Of a DNA stretch of 64,000 bases, positions 11,417 to 24,334 are shown piece by piece. Each line of letters begins with the position of its first letter. Position 1 is the first letter of the stretch. The translations under genes and the position numbers were made by a program. The notes beneath the pieces are model-generated. The model was not told the origin of the DNA, made no database searches, and saw only the letters and a list, made by a program, of their open reading frames with translations. The stretch comes from Chamaecrista fasciculata. Lineage: Eukaryota > Streptophyta > Magnoliopsida > Fabales > Fabaceae. Location: contig QANZ01028530.1 in the NCBI GenBank assembly GCA_003254925.1, positions 29,833 through 93,832 of the forward strand. Direction: 5' to 3'.

Positions 11417-14400
11417 ATGCAGGTTCTATCATGGAATTGCCGTGGGGCTGGTAACCCCAATTTTACTAGGCATTTAAGAAACTATGTTGAAAAGTATAAA
11501 TCTAATTGTATTGCCTTAATGGAAACTAAATGTGACTCTAGCAAGGCCGGTAATGTATTTGCAAAAGTTGGTTTCAAGGACTTTGTTTGCCAAAATGGGA
11601 ATGGTAGGAGTGGTGGTATTTGGTTTGCTTGGCACTCAAATATGATCACTATACTATCTTATACTACTCACCAAAACTATATACAATTACATTTAAAAAG
11701 TACTAATTTAAAGTGGTACCTTACTATTGTTTATGCCAGTCCTCACCCTGAATTGCGTGTGCAGCTCTGGCAGGATATGATTAACTCTATGCCCCCGAGT
11801 TCTGATGCTTGGGCTCTCATTGGTGATTTCAATGAAGTTATCGATGCCTCAGAAAAAACGGGTGGTGCCTCTTTTGATCCCCGTCGTGGACATCATTTTA
11901 AAAGCTGGATCAGTGACTGCAATCTCTTGGACGTCAAGGCTGACGGCCCTACATTTACATGGTATGGTCCAAAAATTGGCAATTATGATAGAATTTTGGA
12001 AAAATTAGACAGATTACTTTGCAATGAAAATTGGAGAACTTCCTTTCCTGAAGCTACTGTAAGTGTTGTTCTTAGAGTCTACTCCGATCATCATCCCCTC
12101 CTTCTTAAAGTTCATCTCCCCCCCCCCTTCGGTTATCAATAGACCTTTTAGATTTGAAGCTATTTGGTTTACATATGAATCTTTCCCTGACTTTGTAAAA
12201 AGTAATTGGAACAATAATATTGATTGGTGTTTAAATGTTAATAATTTTACCAACAAGATCAAAGTTTGGAATAAGGATGTCTTTGGGCATATAGGCAGGA
12301 AAAAAAGACGCATCCTTAACAGACTCCAAGGTATTCAAAAAGATAAAAGCTATCCTATAAACCGTTTTTTGCAAAAATTAGAACAGGATCTTCAAGTTGA
12401 GCTAAATAATATTCTTATGCAAGAAGAAATTCTTTGGCAACAAAAATCCAGATGTCAATGGCTCATACAGGGGGATAGGAATACTCGTTACTTCCATACA
12501 AAAACCATTATTAGAAGGAGGAAAAATAGGGTTAACATGCTTAAAAACCAGAATGGGGATTGGGTTGATAATGTTGATGAAATTAAGAACTTGACTATAT
12601 CTTATTTTTCTAACCTTTTCAATGAAGACAGGGACTCAAGAGACTGGTTTTCGACCTCTGGGCAGTTTCAACAGTTCTCGCGTGAGGTTTTGAGCAAATT
12701 GGATGATCCCCCCTCTAGAGAAGAGCTTAGATATGCTCTTTTCTCGATGGGTGGCATTAAAGCCCCGGGAGACGATGGCTATCCTACTGTGTTTTTTCAA
12801 AAAAATTGGGAAACCATTAGTAACAGTATGCATGAAGTGGTAGTTAAAACTTTTAACAGTGAGTATAATTTAGAAGATATCAACAAAACTCTAATTGTTC
12901 TTATTCCTAAGGTCGAGAGCCCTGAATACATCAGTCAATTTAGACCTATATCTTTATGCAATGTTATTTATAAATGTATTTCAAAAATAATTGTCAATCG
13001 TCTAAAATACTTCTTACCTACTTGGGTTTCCCCCCTCCAAGCTAGCTTTGTCCCGGGTAGAAGTATTCAGGACAACATTATTATAGCTCAAGAAATGCTT
13101 CATAGCATGAGAAGATTGAATGGTAAAAATGCATATATGGCCATTAAAATTGATCTTGAAAAAGCATACGATAGAGTCAATTGGGGTGCTATTGCTAATG
13201 TTATTGCTGAGCTAAATATTCCTCCTAGAATGCAAAAACTGATCATAAATTGCATTTCTTCCACGTCTTACAATATTATATGGAATGGAAATAAAACTAA
13301 CTCTTTTAAGCCTTCTAGGGGCCTCAGACAGGGTGATCCTCTCTCTCCTTATCTATTTGTGCTTTGCCTTGAAAAGTTATCACATCTTATAGAAAAGAGT
13401 ATGGAACTTGGTAATTGGAAGACACTTAGAGCTGGTCGGTCTGGTCCATTTATTTCTCATCTTTTTTTTGCAGATGATATTTTACTCTTTGGGGAAGTTT
13501 CTGAGAAACAGCTTGATTGTATGTCTGAATGTTTAAATCTTTTTTGTAATGCCACGGGACAAAAAGTTAATGTAGATAAAACCAGAATTTTCTTTTCTAA
13601 AAATGTTAACAATGCTTTAAGGGACCGTATTGTCTCTAAATCTGGTTTTACTTACACTAATGATTTGGGGACTTATCTCGGTATGCCTCTTCTCCATGGG
13701 AGGCAAACCAAGAGAGACTTTGCTCGTGTTCTTGATAAAGTTAAGTCTAAGCTTGCAGGATGGAAAGCTAATTGTTTGTCCTTTGCGGGCCGGGTAACCC
13801 TTGCTAAGTCGGTGATATCCTCTATTCCTTACTATTCTATGCAATCTACTAGGATTCCTAAGTCTATTTGTATTGAGATTGAAAAAATTCAGAGGAATTT
13901 TATATGGGGTCATGATAATAATAACCGGAAAGTGCATACAGTTAATTGGGACATGATGTGTAGAGATAAAAATTGTGGGGGTCTTGGGATTAAGCATCTA
14001 TCAGAGATGAACGATTCTTTCCTTATGAAAGTTGGGTGGAATGTTAAATCTAGACCTGATAATATATGTAGTAAGGTCCTAATTGGAAAGTATGGTAGAG
14101 GGTGTGACTTAAACAGGGATGTTATTGTGAAAAACAGCGATTCTCTCCTTTGGAAAGAAATTGCAAAGCTTTGGAATGCTATTATTTTAGGCCAAAAGTG
14201 GATTATCGGGGATGGTATCAGTACTAGGTTCTGGATTGATAATTGGGGGAATAGAAATGATCCTCTTATTGACAATATCAACATGTCTTTACCTACTAAT
14301 GTCCTTATGCATACTGTTAAAGATATGACTACGAATAGTGGGAATTGGAATTTCGACTACCTAAAAGCCATTCTTAATCCTCATTGTTTCGATAGTTTCC

Positions 14401-15542
14401 TTTCTGAGATCTGCCCTGCGGACTCTAGGGGAAGGGATATCTGTGTATGTGGAGGGACTAGTAATGGTGAATTCTCTGTTAAATCGGCCTATTTGTGTAG
14501 AGTGAAAACCTTTCCTAAAGATCAATTATTTTCGAAAATTTGGAAACTTGACATTCGTGAGAGAGCTAGGCATTTTATTTGGTTTACTTCTCATAACAGA
14601 CTCTTAACCAAGGAATTATGCCACAAATGGTTTGGGGGCTCACCTTGGTGTCACAAGTGTCCAAATACTGTGGAAACTACCCTTCATGCTCTCCGTGACT
14701 GTCCTGAGGCCTCCTCTGTCTGGAATTCTCTTGTTGATCCTAGACATTTTGGAATTTTTTATGGGTCAAACCTTACTGATTGGATTATTGCTAATTTGAC
14801 TGACTGCTTATGTACAGATGTTGATCTTACCTGGAACAGAATTTGGGCCATTGCTGCTTGGAAAATCTGGTCCTGGAGGAATGCTGATGTTCACAAGGAC
14901 GATTTTAAAAGACCCTACAAGCCAACTGATGTTATCAGAAATACTATTCAGGATTATGACAGAGGCAAGATTGAAATCAACTCCGAGAACCTGCACATAC
15001 CTCGTGTTCCAACCCAGATTGCGTGGAGCTGCCCTCAGAGTGGCTGGTTCAAGCTGAATACTGATGGTGCCCTCCGTCGTGTGTCCCTCACGGCGGGTTG
15101 TGGAGGCTTAATTAGGGACGAAAATGGTTGCTGGGTTGCGGGTTTTTATCGTTTCCTCGACGACTGCTCAGTCCTCAAAGCTGAATCTTGGGGACTCCTT
15201 GAAGGATTGAAGCTTGCTGCCGACATTGGGGTTCGCTGCATCGAGGTTGAGAGTGACTCCCTGGTGCTGGTGAACGCCGTACGCAGCGGCAATCAATCTA
15301 TTTCCGACATACGAAGCATCTTGACGGAGATTCGGGGCTGTCTTCGTCGCTTCCCTCACTGGACCATCGAACATAGATGGAGAGAGACGAACTCTTGCGC
15401 CGACTTCCTTGCAAATGTCGCCTGTGATGCTCGTCAGGAGGGGGGAGTACACCGCCTTGCTGCGCCGCCTATTGGTCTTACCCATCTTCTTCACTTCGAC
15501 AGATATGGCGCTGGAGATTGCAGACACATTCGCCCTCCCTAA
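11417..15542 (+). pseudogene. LINE ORF2: endonuclease, reverse transcriptase, zf-RVT, RNase H; frameshifted in a C run
   Basis: The AP-type endonuclease starts MQVLSWNCRGAGN at 11417 and shows METKC, IGDFNEV and SDHHP. The frame breaks in a run of ten C bases at 12118-12127; similarity resumes in the next frame (SVINRPFRFEAIWF), which stays open to 15542. That frame contains reverse transcriptase motifs (FRPISLCNVIYK, GLRQGDPLSPYLF, FFADD at about 13464-13478), a zinc-binding domain with HKWFGG...CHKC, and a C-terminal RNase H domain with NTDGA, KAESWG and VESDS that keeps its acidic residues. An upstream in-frame ATG at 11372 would overlap ORF1 by 23 bases. A homopolymer break could be a sequencing error. 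Confidence 0.92.
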
Positions 15543-15686
15543 GTTTCGTCGTTTTGGCTCGAGCTGCGTTTCCATAGCTGCTCGTTTTTTTTTTTTCATT
15601 TTTGTGTCTTTTTCTTCTGTTTTGGCTTTTGGGCTTTTGCTCCCTTAAGCCCGCATTCTACCAAAAAAAAAAGTTTGAGCATTTTA

Positions 15687-16651
15687 ATTATTGATGGGAT
15701 ATTTAGAATTGAAAACAATGCATGGTCCCAACTCCCAATCGCACATCCAAAATTTAAAACTCATCTTCTAAGTTGAAGTATTTAAAATTATTGAGTTTGT
15801 TTATGGTTTTTCCATGCAAGACCTTCTCGTAAAGCTCATATAATATTGTTTACCAAAAAAAAAAGCTCATATAATATTTAATCAATAAAATTAAAATATA
15901 TTCTTTTGTTTGAGTGGATCATTTACATTGCTACAATAATGATAGTTTTTTTTACGCATTCTTCTCTGTATTCAATTGTAGATCTGAAATTTATTTTTGA
16001 TATTTTTTTCTCATCCTTAAATAATTTCGAATCTGAGTTTAATCTCACTTGTTTAGTGGTTGTTTTTCAAATCTGGTCTGTCTCCCTTGATTGGTGGTGT
16101 TTCTTTCATTTTTTTTCCTTTTGTTGTGTTCAGTTTTCATCTTTTAGTTTCTCCAGATATTCAGATCTCGCTCTCGGCGCTTATATCATTTTGATGAAGT
16201 CGGTGGTTTCTTTAATTGTGAAATTGATTTCCTTCCTGATAAACAATATTAAACAATATGTATAATAGTAAACTCTTTCTTGACAACACTTTTAGTTATA
16301 TTTCAATATGATAAACAATATGAAATTGATTTTATCCTTAGGATATTATCCTTATAGGATTAGTGTTCGTTATATGAACGATTTATGAGCCCAATTCGTC
16401 CTTTAATTTAACAATGTTTATGATATATTATTCTTGTTTATTAGTTTTAAAGTCTCTGATTATTTGTAAGTGTCATTTGACTTTTATTTAATATATTTTA
16501 TCTTGTTATAAAAAATATGATAGTTTTTAAAAGTTCAGAATAAATTTTGCATGTATTAAGATGTGAGTTATTTTTATATTTTCGTAAAATATATTTTGCA
16601 TCTAATTGCGAAAAGGATTCAAGTGTAGTCTGAATTTCACTTTGTTATCTT
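15687..16651. other. Intergenic DNA, no gene recognised
   Basis: AT-rich with T-rich stretches around 15900-16200 that leave a chance open frame of 119 codons without recognisable domain or coding bias. Confidence 0.5.
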
Positions 16652-16654
16652 TTA

Positions 16655-18045
16655 GGCTCAGTTCGTTTGTGCTTTGATTATAATATGCTCTGATTATAAT
16701 CATAATAAGCATGTTCGTTTACGCTTTTTTCTGTTCAAATTATAATCATAATTTTTTTATAATCAAACACACTCAATTACACTTATACCCCTACATATAT
16801 ACCTATAATTACCTATACTCTCATTCATTCAATCACACTTCACAATGTCAAAATGGTCATTTAACTAAATATTGGGCCAGTTTGTAAATATTTATTCTTG
16901 TGTTGGGCTAAATTGTTATTTTCCCCAAATAATTTAGGATTGAAATCAATTTTAACCATTTTATTTCTCTTTCTCTCCCCTGTCGTCGTCGTCTTCTTCT
17001 TCTCCTTGCTTGCAAAATTAAACCCTCAAATTGCAGTTTCTTCTCCTTCTCTCCATCTTCTACCTCACACTCCAGTTAAAAAGTGCAAAAAAGAAAAAAA
17101 AAATCAGTCATTAAGAAAAACATTAGCCAAAAACTAAAAAAAAAGAAAGAGAATACAATGCATTTTTTTTATTATTATGTTAAACATGGTCTCTGCAACA
17201 ACATCACCATTATATTCACGATTCCATCTTCCTCACACTCTTCTTTCTTCCCCTAATAATCTACATTCCATACAACCTCCAAATTAACAACACCAAATCA
17301 AGAAACCACTTTCTTCAATTTCAATCCCTTTCTGTCTCTCGCAAATCCGAGATGGGAGTTTAATCCAATTGAAAAACCAGAGTTTGGAAACTGAGTGATT
17401 TGAAGAGCGATAATGGAAGCTTGGTCTTCGGAAATCTGAGTCAGATTCGGTGACGGTGAGAGAGATGGCATCACCAGAGAGAGGGGAGAGGTGAGATAGA
17501 GAAATTATGCTAAATTGATTAATTTTTTCGGGTTCGCTTTTTTTTTTCATTCTCTCTCATCTTGTGTCAAATGGTAGACCATTGTTTTAAGTGGTCCATC
17601 GAATGTCGGGTCTGATTGGTACACTTTAGTCCTTATTGGTCGACCATTTCATAGGCAAAATCAGTTTGGTTGACCAAAATAAATAAGTACCTTAAAAGTT
17701 GCCTATGATTATAATCATATTTTCATGCTTTTCGAGGTAAATAGTGACATAATTTGATTATTTTCTAAGCAACAATCACATCCAAACACACTTTGATTTT
17801 TTTATAATCACATCTTACTTTTTCCAACTTTTTCTTCCAGTTCTACCCCTATACAATTAATCAATTTCCTTACCCTTCTATCTACCAACCACAATCATTA
17901 CATACCCATTTCAATAATTTCACACCAAATAATCAACAATCATCCAAACACCCATACACAAATAATCAACTTTGATTATAATCATACTCTGATTATAATC
18001 AGAGCAGATTATATTATTATATTCAAAGCGCAAACGAACGGAGCC
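16655..18045. mobile_element. PIF/Harbinger (Tourist-like) non-autonomous element with TTA duplication
   Basis: The ends are GGCTCAGTTCGTTTGTGCTTT and the inverse AAAGCGCAAACGAACGGAGCC, flanked by TTA at 16652-16654 and 18046-18048. A TTA duplication and GGC/GCC ends fit PIF/Harbinger. Subterminal 'gattataatcat' repeats occur near both ends. The centre (about 16900-17650) differs in composition: CT-rich, with 'gtcgtcgtcgtcttcttcttc' and a stretch near 17400-17500 that looks like a plant 5' leader with an 'agagATGGCATCACCAGAG' start followed by 'gaggtgag'. This could be captured host sequence. No transposase is visible. Confidence 0.82.
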
Positions 18046-18654
18046 TTAGACTATTAATGATAGAATCCTTTAGCTTTGATCTTCCATTCAGTCATTTTCA
18101 AACTCTAACGTTGGTTATGATTTATTATTTTTTTAGTGGAAAGTTATGATTTATTAATGAAGACAGAGTTCTTAATTGGCGTGTGAATCTCCAATAAATC
18201 TCTAGCCAGAAGAAAGAGAAAGAAGAAATTGAGTGAAATTTATTTTTCAATGGTAGGCCACACAAAAATGGCATATCATAGTCAGTTAGTCACTACTTAA
18301 TTTGAACGATAACATTTTTTGTTTAATTGAATTATTTCAAAGTGTATATTTGTAACACTTACGGGTGTAGCTAGGCCACACAAAAACGGCAAATGATAGT
18401 CACTACTTGATTGGATTAGGTTAAGAATGAATTGAATTGGTTAAAACATTTTTAAGATAGGTTGCTTTGGATTCAAATTTTAAAAAATTAAATAAAATAA
18501 GTTAATTAAAAACAAAGAGCCACAAGTGTGCATGGACTAATGAGCTAGCCTATTTCAATTTACGCCGACTATTTATTTTTTAACATAGCAAGCGAGCAAC
18601 TACAAATATAATTAAACAATGGTAAAAAAAGAAAATACTTTTTTACTATGGGAG

Positions 18655-20824
18655 TAGGGATGGCACCCGCACAGGGTGGGGACGGGGGAGGCCCTCCCGG
18701 TCCCCGTCCCCGACTCCCACCCTGAGGATAGTTTTTCTTCCATCCCTATTCCCCGACTCCCCACAGTCCCCATAGGGATTCTCACAGTATAATTTTTTTT
18801 AATGGGAAACTAAGAATGCATTGAATTAAAATACAAAATTCAACAATAAACACAGATTGAAGGCAATCTAGAGGGGACTCCTTCCAAACAAATAATTATA
18901 TCTAATCAACAATAAATAAAGATAATATGGACTCAAACTCTTAGTACACCTCAGCATCAATAGAGATAATGTGTCCATTTCAAATTAATTAAAAACCTAA
19001 TCAAATAAATAATTTAGTTTCAATTATAAAATTTCATTCAAACAAACTCCAATTATAAAAAAATACAATGCAAAGAATATAAAATTTGAGACTACCTAGC
19101 ATCTCCAACATGACTAAAATAAGGGTAAAATGCACTTTGGTACCCTGTGGTTAGGACCGAATCCACTTTGGTACCTTGAAAGACAAAATTTGACACTTTG
19201 GTACCATGAGGTTTGCACCGTTAGCACTTTGGTACCATGTGGTTATTTTTCGTCAAAATTTAACAAAAAGTGCTGACGTGGCTCAATCTTAGCCGTCGAT
19301 TTCTACTATATCTTATCCGTTAGTTTCTATTGCTGCTTAAACCATATTTCACTCTTCAACAATATTTCTTTTGTGCGTTTAGGTCCCTCCCTTTGGTAAA
19401 ACGAATCAAAACACAACAAACTAAAATAATTGATGGAGTTCTCTATAATTTCATTTCAAGAACTAGAGAGTTATTAAAAAAGAAATTGCAGAAAAATCGA
19501 TAGAGTTTTGATGAATTAATATCTTCCCTTCTCATAAAATTTCACTTAACCAAGTCCTTAATTAATCAGATATTGAACTCAAATGTTTGTCAAAGTTATC
19601 AGATTGGTCCTTGGGAAACAAAAAACAACTATGTATCTCTATTTTTTGATTTATTTTCCATTTAAGGTCAAGAAACTTTTATATTTTTCAAAATAGTCAT
19701 TGGGGCACATTATAATAAGATCGATTTTCTACAATATATGATCATAATTAATTTAATTATTTTACTAAATTGGGGGCATTCTGTAATTTTTGCAAAAATT
19801 TTGTGAAGTTTATCTTCTCACCATCGCACCACATAGTTTTAGGACTAAATTGCATTTTATTTTCTAGATTTAGGACTAATCTGTAATTTTATTCTTTTTC
19901 CAATATTTTCATAATTACATTTTGACCCCAAAATTTTGTTATAATTTTCATTTTAGTCCTCAAATATTACGATCTTGGGATGTTTTTGAAACTATTTGGG
20001 GGCATTTTGTAATTTTTGCAGAAGTACTAACAATTTTCCGTTAAATCTTGACGAAAAATAACCACAGGGTACCAAGGCAGGGGTATATACTATTGGAGTT
20101 GCTATATGAAAATAAGAGAAACAACTAAAAAAAAGAACAAACCATTAGTAAATAAAACGCTTGGTCCTGGGCTGAGGCATAAATATCTTGCTTTCTTTAA
20201 GGTAATTCACGCCTCCCATGGGTTGATTACGTCATATCACCCGGTGTAATGGATACACAGATGTGTTACCTCTAGGATACAACAGCCCAGTACTCGCCTG
20301 TTTGATCGATCACCTCTGCATTAAGATGATAGATCGATAGGACTCTGTCTCCCACACCTTTTCTCTATCCAAATATATAAAACTATATATGTATATTATT
20401 ATTTTCTGTGTCTAACTTATTCAATCTTCTCACGCCAATCTCTATCTTTTTTACCCAAGACATTGGACCCATAAAGCCACTTAATATATATTGATTTATT
20501 TTAATTAAGATCATACCAAGCGCATGCTTACATTATATGGTTTTATTGAGTTCCAACGGCATGGAGCTAATAAAATTCCAACGTTCACAATCATGTTATT
20601 AAAACATCCTTATATGCAACGATTTTTTTCATTAATGATAACAATATTTTTAATATGTTTTTAATAATATCCAACATATATTCCCCATCCCCATCCATAA
20701 ATTACATTCGAGGAAAAATTTAACCTCATCTCCAACTCCGCGGGAAATTTTTCTCCGTATTTGGGGATCCCCGCAGGGCAATACTGGCAAGGATCCCGTT
20801 TTATCGGAAAAATTGTCATCTCTA
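18655..20824. mobile_element. Non-autonomous hAT element, 2170 bp, with a nested repeat
   Basis: It begins TAGGGATGGCACCC and ends GTCATCTCTA, with flanks TATGGGAG (18647-18654) and CATGGGAG (20825-20832), an 8-bp duplication with one difference. Subterminal parts are G/C-rich runs such as 'ggtccccgtccccgactccc' and 'ttggggatccccgcag'. The interior is AT-rich and has no transposase frame. A second repeat of another family is nested at about 19123-20076. The region at 20155-20345 is unlike its surroundings and unidentified. Confidence 0.82.
19123..20076. repeat. Nested 'ctttggtaccctgtgg' inverted-repeat element, right end incomplete
   Basis: The left end, GGGTAAAATGCACTTTGG, matches the terminus of the element at 36877-38153. 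Several 'actttggtaccatg' repeats follow. The right arm is 'ttgacgaaaaataaccacagggtaccaag', inverse to 'ggtaccatgtggttatttttcgtcaa' on the left, but the outermost right part is not seen. No coding capacity. Confidence 0.65.
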
Positions 20825-20832
20825 CATGGGAG

Positions 20833-21913
20833 CAAGCATCTAATTCTTATTTACAAAGACAAATAGTTTAGCTATCAAGCATAGACAATCCATTTTGATG
20901 TTGTACTACCATGTCAGATATTGACATTCATATGACACATATTTATAAATTTTAGAATATAAAATTAATTTTTAGTGTCTTTAACATGACAAACAATAGA
21001 AAATGATGACACATATTATGAATAGATATTGTAATTTTAAAAGTTTTAATAAGAATTTATGAATTTCTAATTATTTATATATATAAATATATGTCCTGTC
21101 GTGTAATTTTAAAAATTTGTTGTGTCAGTGTGTCCATATTCATATTTGTATCAATATCGATCTTCATAGTAGTTTAGTCAACAATAAAACCAAATAAACC
21201 CAAACTAAGTGAGAATTTAAAAGTCGTAGACCAATTCAAACTTGATCAAGCTTATTCTCTTGAATCAAATCAATTTATCAGTCTCAATCTGACCCAACCC
21301 AATGGGTTGGGTTAAATTTAACGAGTTGGCCCAACCCGTTGTACATCTAGTAACACCTCAAAGTTTTCTTTTATAATGATAATTAAAATAAATATTGTGT
21401 ACCAACAAAGTCCAACACTAATAGATAATTAGATTTTTTAAACATGATATCATGGGTTTGAATCAGACTACTTGTATGGAAAAAAATTCTGTTAGTAGAG
21501 ATAAAACCCACTTTGACTCTTTACATCTCAGGAGGATTAATCTTTGGCTGTGGACTAAGGAATATGACTAGATTCTTAAAAATATTGGCTAAAGTATACA
21601 CATTTGGCCCCTTATCTTTGAGGTAGAATACAATCCAACATTTTATTTTTTTCTTGCACTTTTGGTTCTATAAGTTTTTCAAAAGTTTTACTTTTTGGTC
21701 TCAACAAGTGGATGTGATCATTTTTCTCTTTTTTCAAGTTTGAATCCCATGACTTCAGAGCTATGTGTTGTTTTTATGAGTCTTTTCTACGACTAATTGG
21801 AATTGTCAACAAATAATATCAAATTAAATTGCTCATTTTATGGTCAAATGATGAGTCGCGGGGCATACTCATGCATGAATGTGAGAGGCCAACTATATAG
21901 GATACATTATAAT
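20833..21913. other. Intergenic DNA, no gene recognised
   Basis: Contains a decayed copy of the 6.2-6.7 kb repeat (20900-21170) and, near 21400-21600, 'catgggtttgaatcag', a weak polymerase III B-box-like motif, without further SINE evidence. Confidence 0.45.
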
Positions 21914-21921
21914 AAGAAGTT

Positions 21922-22464
21922 AGGTCAAAAGGTCATTTTGGTCCTAAATGTATGTTTTAATGTTCATTTTGGTCCATTATGTTTCAAAAGTATTTAAATT
22001 GGTCCTAAATGTTGGCAAAAAGTTTTATTTCAGACCCAAACTGTTGAATATGGCTGGTTTCAAATTCAAACGTGACGAGTTTAGAACTACGTATTGTTCT
22101 CGAAGAGTACTTTCTCTATCCAGTTGGAGCCATTAGCAAACAAGGTCAAATCAGTCATAAAAGTGTAGATTGCTTGTTTCATGGTCAAACAAGTAAAATT
22201 GATTATGTCTCTCTCGTTTCAAATTCAAATGCGACGAATTCTGAGTTACGAGTTTCTCTTAACAAGTCATTTGAACTTGAAATGAGAGATAAGAGAAATA
22301 TGACCAAATTCAATAGTTTGGGACTAAAATGAATTAGTTTACCAAAATTTAGGACCAAAATGAAATATTTTGCCAACATTTAAGACCAATTTAAATATTT
22401 TGAATCATAATGGACCAAAATGAATACTAAGACATACATTTAGACCAAAATGACCATTTGACCT
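21922..22464. mobile_element. MITE with perfect 8-bp duplication (AGGTC...GACCT family)
   Basis: The 543-bp element begins AGGTCAAAAGGTCATTTTGG and ends CCAAAATGACCATTTGACCT, with a terminal inverted repeat of about 100 bp. AAGAAGTT flanks both ends (21914-21921 and 22465-22472). An 8-bp duplication suggests hAT transposase mobilisation. It appears to be the best preserved of the copies at 1-160 and 1105-1560. Confidence 0.9.
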
Positions 22465-22585
22465 AAGAAGTTATCATGAGTGCTCGAACTTGTTGGAGCT
22501 TAATAAGAAATTACCATGTAATAGGTGCTTTTGCGGTGGCTCTGAAGTGAAAAATATCGCTCCTCTATAAATAAGTTTAGGGCAT

Positions 22586-23049
22586 AGTTTTAAAAACCGG
22601 ACTGGGAACCGGCCAGTGGGTCCGGTCCGTGGTGAGCACAAAATCGGACAAGCTAAGAATCGGCCAAAACCCGAAAAAACTGCTTTGAACTGGCCGATTT
22701 TGAGGTTAAACCGATTCAGATTTTTTTGTTCTAATTTTTTTTTTTTTTTACTTTTTCTTGATTAAATTGATGCTATTTTAAAAGATTTTTTTTCTTATTA
22801 CATTTAGACTCAAAATAATACGTTACTTAATAGTTTTTACCTCAAAATTTGATTTCTTATCCTCTTAATTATCACTTTTTTACTCAATTAAACTTAAATT
22901 TAAAGAGTTTATTATTTTTTTATTATATTGAACTAAATATATTATATTTTTTATTTATTTAATTATTAACGGTCCAACCATAATTGAATCGTTGAACCTT
23001 AAACCCCTACTTCGAACAGTTCAATAGCCGATCCGGTTTTAAAAACCTT
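22586..23049. mobile_element. MITE with 'gttttaaaaaccgg' termini
   Basis: 'tagttttaaaaaccgg' at the left is inverse to 'ccggttttaaaaacctta' at the right. Similar flanks, 'gtttagggcat' on the left and 'gtttaaggtcat' on the right, look like an imperfect 9-12 bp target duplication, which would suit a Mutator-type element. The interior is CCGG-rich near the ends and AT-rich in the middle. Confidence 0.65.
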
Positions 23050-23342
23050 AGTTTAAGGTCATACTCCATAAAGTTCATGTCTTGAGAAGCTTTCCATTTT
23101 CATCATAAAATGAGTGTTTATGGTAAAAAGGTCTGCGTCCGATGAATTCTCTATAACAAGTCTTATAATTATTAATTTTAATTATATGATTTAACTTTAA
23201 TATATGGTAATTTTGATACATTTATAATTTCTAGCGTTTTGTGCATTTTAGTATTTAAATATGTGATTTTTTTAAATTTCTTTTTATTATAGATTTAGTC
23301 ATGTGAACTTGAGATATTATATAAGTTTTGTGTCACATTTTT

Positions 23343-24334
23343 TTTATAAACTAAGGGGATCCACTATCAGCCGGAGTATGAGGTCCTCCTACACGTTCCT
23401 GTTCAGTCTGAGTGCCTGGAGCGACCTCATGTGGAACATTATGGTCGTGGATAAGGTCCTAACCATCAATAATGTTTTCGAGATTTGCCATCTCAGTAGA
23501 GTATCACTTAGTTCAAAGACAAATGTCAGTGATGTGTTGAAGCTTAGCAAAAAGCAATAAGGAGAGCACATGGGCTTGGCAGAATGAGAAAGATGAGAAA
23601 ACGTGGTGAGGAACACGCAACGGGGTCCCCACAAACGGCGCCAATGATAAACTAAAAGTAACCAAGCTTACCTAGTTCAACGAAGGGTCTGCTGGAGCAA
23701 AGAGTAAAGTAGAATGAACCTGCAAAGACTTCATGGGGGGGAGGGGGGGGGGGGCTGCGAAGAACACTCTGAAGCTCAAATTAGAATGGATTTGAGGTGA
23801 GAGTAAGGTAGTTCCGAGTTTAGATAGTAGCTAACCTTAGACCGATGACTTCTAGGGATATTTATAGAGTAGAGGAGGATAGTGGAGACCGGAGAGAGCT
23901 CTCCACATTCAGACGCACGATCTCCAGTGACGGAGGAAGTGGGAGTCTGGAAAAAGCAGAGCGTGGCTATCGTGAGAGAGTTGGTGTTCGCAGGTAGACC
24001 GACCGCTCATCGTGTATGCGACGTGGGCTTGACTGAGTCAAGGGCCGCCTCGAACTACTCAGAATGGATCTTGACCAAGTCAAGGGTCGCTCCGAGACTT
24101 ACGGGGACGAGACTTGGCCGGGTAGAAGAGCCAAGTAGGCGAACGCCAAAATTGTGAGGTATCACTAAGGGTATCCACTATCGGCAATAGTGACTAATTT
24201 CTCTTCCGCAAATCTTTCACTTAAAGGTAAACAACTGGCCATATAATGTTTTCCATATTCAAAGGTGGGGATTCGAACCCTACCTCTTAGTTAAGGGACC
24301 AAGTGAAGAATTACCCGGCCATACTCATGGGGTT
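23343..24334 (-). mobile_element. tRNA-derived SINE on the minus strand, split by an LTR-element piece
   Basis: Read on the minus strand, 24334 to 24165 gives an A-box-like 'tatggccgggtaattc' and a B box 'gggttcgaatccc', about the spacing of a tRNA promoter. The tail appears on the plus strand as the T run at 23340-23346. Flanks 'agtttagtgtcacatttt' (24335-24352) and 'agttttgtgtcacatttt' (23325-23342) form a duplication of about 18 bp with one difference. An LTR-retrotransposon piece (23356-24164) sits inside. Confidence 0.72.
23356..24164 (-). mobile_element. Partial LTR retrotransposon: one LTR plus start of the internal region
   Basis: The LTR spans about 23645-24164, with ends TGATA...TATCA and, on the minus strand, a TATA box 'ctctataaatatccc' near 23855-23870. 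Directly after it on the minus strand comes 'ttggcgccgtttgtgggga', a primer-binding-site-like sequence typical of Ty3/gypsy elements, then about 290 bp of internal region. CTAAG occurs at both outer borders (23351-23355 and 24165-24169). The copy is broken, with only these parts left, and is nested in a SINE. Confidence 0.72.

Larger units (their letters stand above)
9675..15671 (+). mobile_element. Full-length L1-type LINE with TSD, disabled by two frameshifts
   Basis: The element has ORF1, ORF2 and an A-rich end (ACCAAAAAAAAAA at about 15659-15671). Flanks 'agtctgagcattta' (9661-9674) and 'agtttgagcatttta' (15672-15686) form a target-site duplication of about 14 bp with one difference. The 3' untranslated region holds 'ggcttttgggcttttgctccc', similar to the truncated LINE at 7.9 kb. 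Plant L1 elements move by target-primed reverse transcription. One frameshift in each ORF indicates that this copy is inactive, though the rest is well preserved. Confidence 0.93.

Noticed and set aside
15906-16265. Possible 119-residue hydrophobic protein
   Set aside because: Codon use follows a T-rich stretch, with no known family and no promoter or homologous frame nearby.
21400-21600. Second SINE candidate
   Set aside because: Only a weak B-box-like motif, with no A box at the right distance, no tail and no duplication.
23882-24157. Plus-strand 91-codon frame
   Set aside because: Lies antisense within the LTR of a broken retrotransposon.
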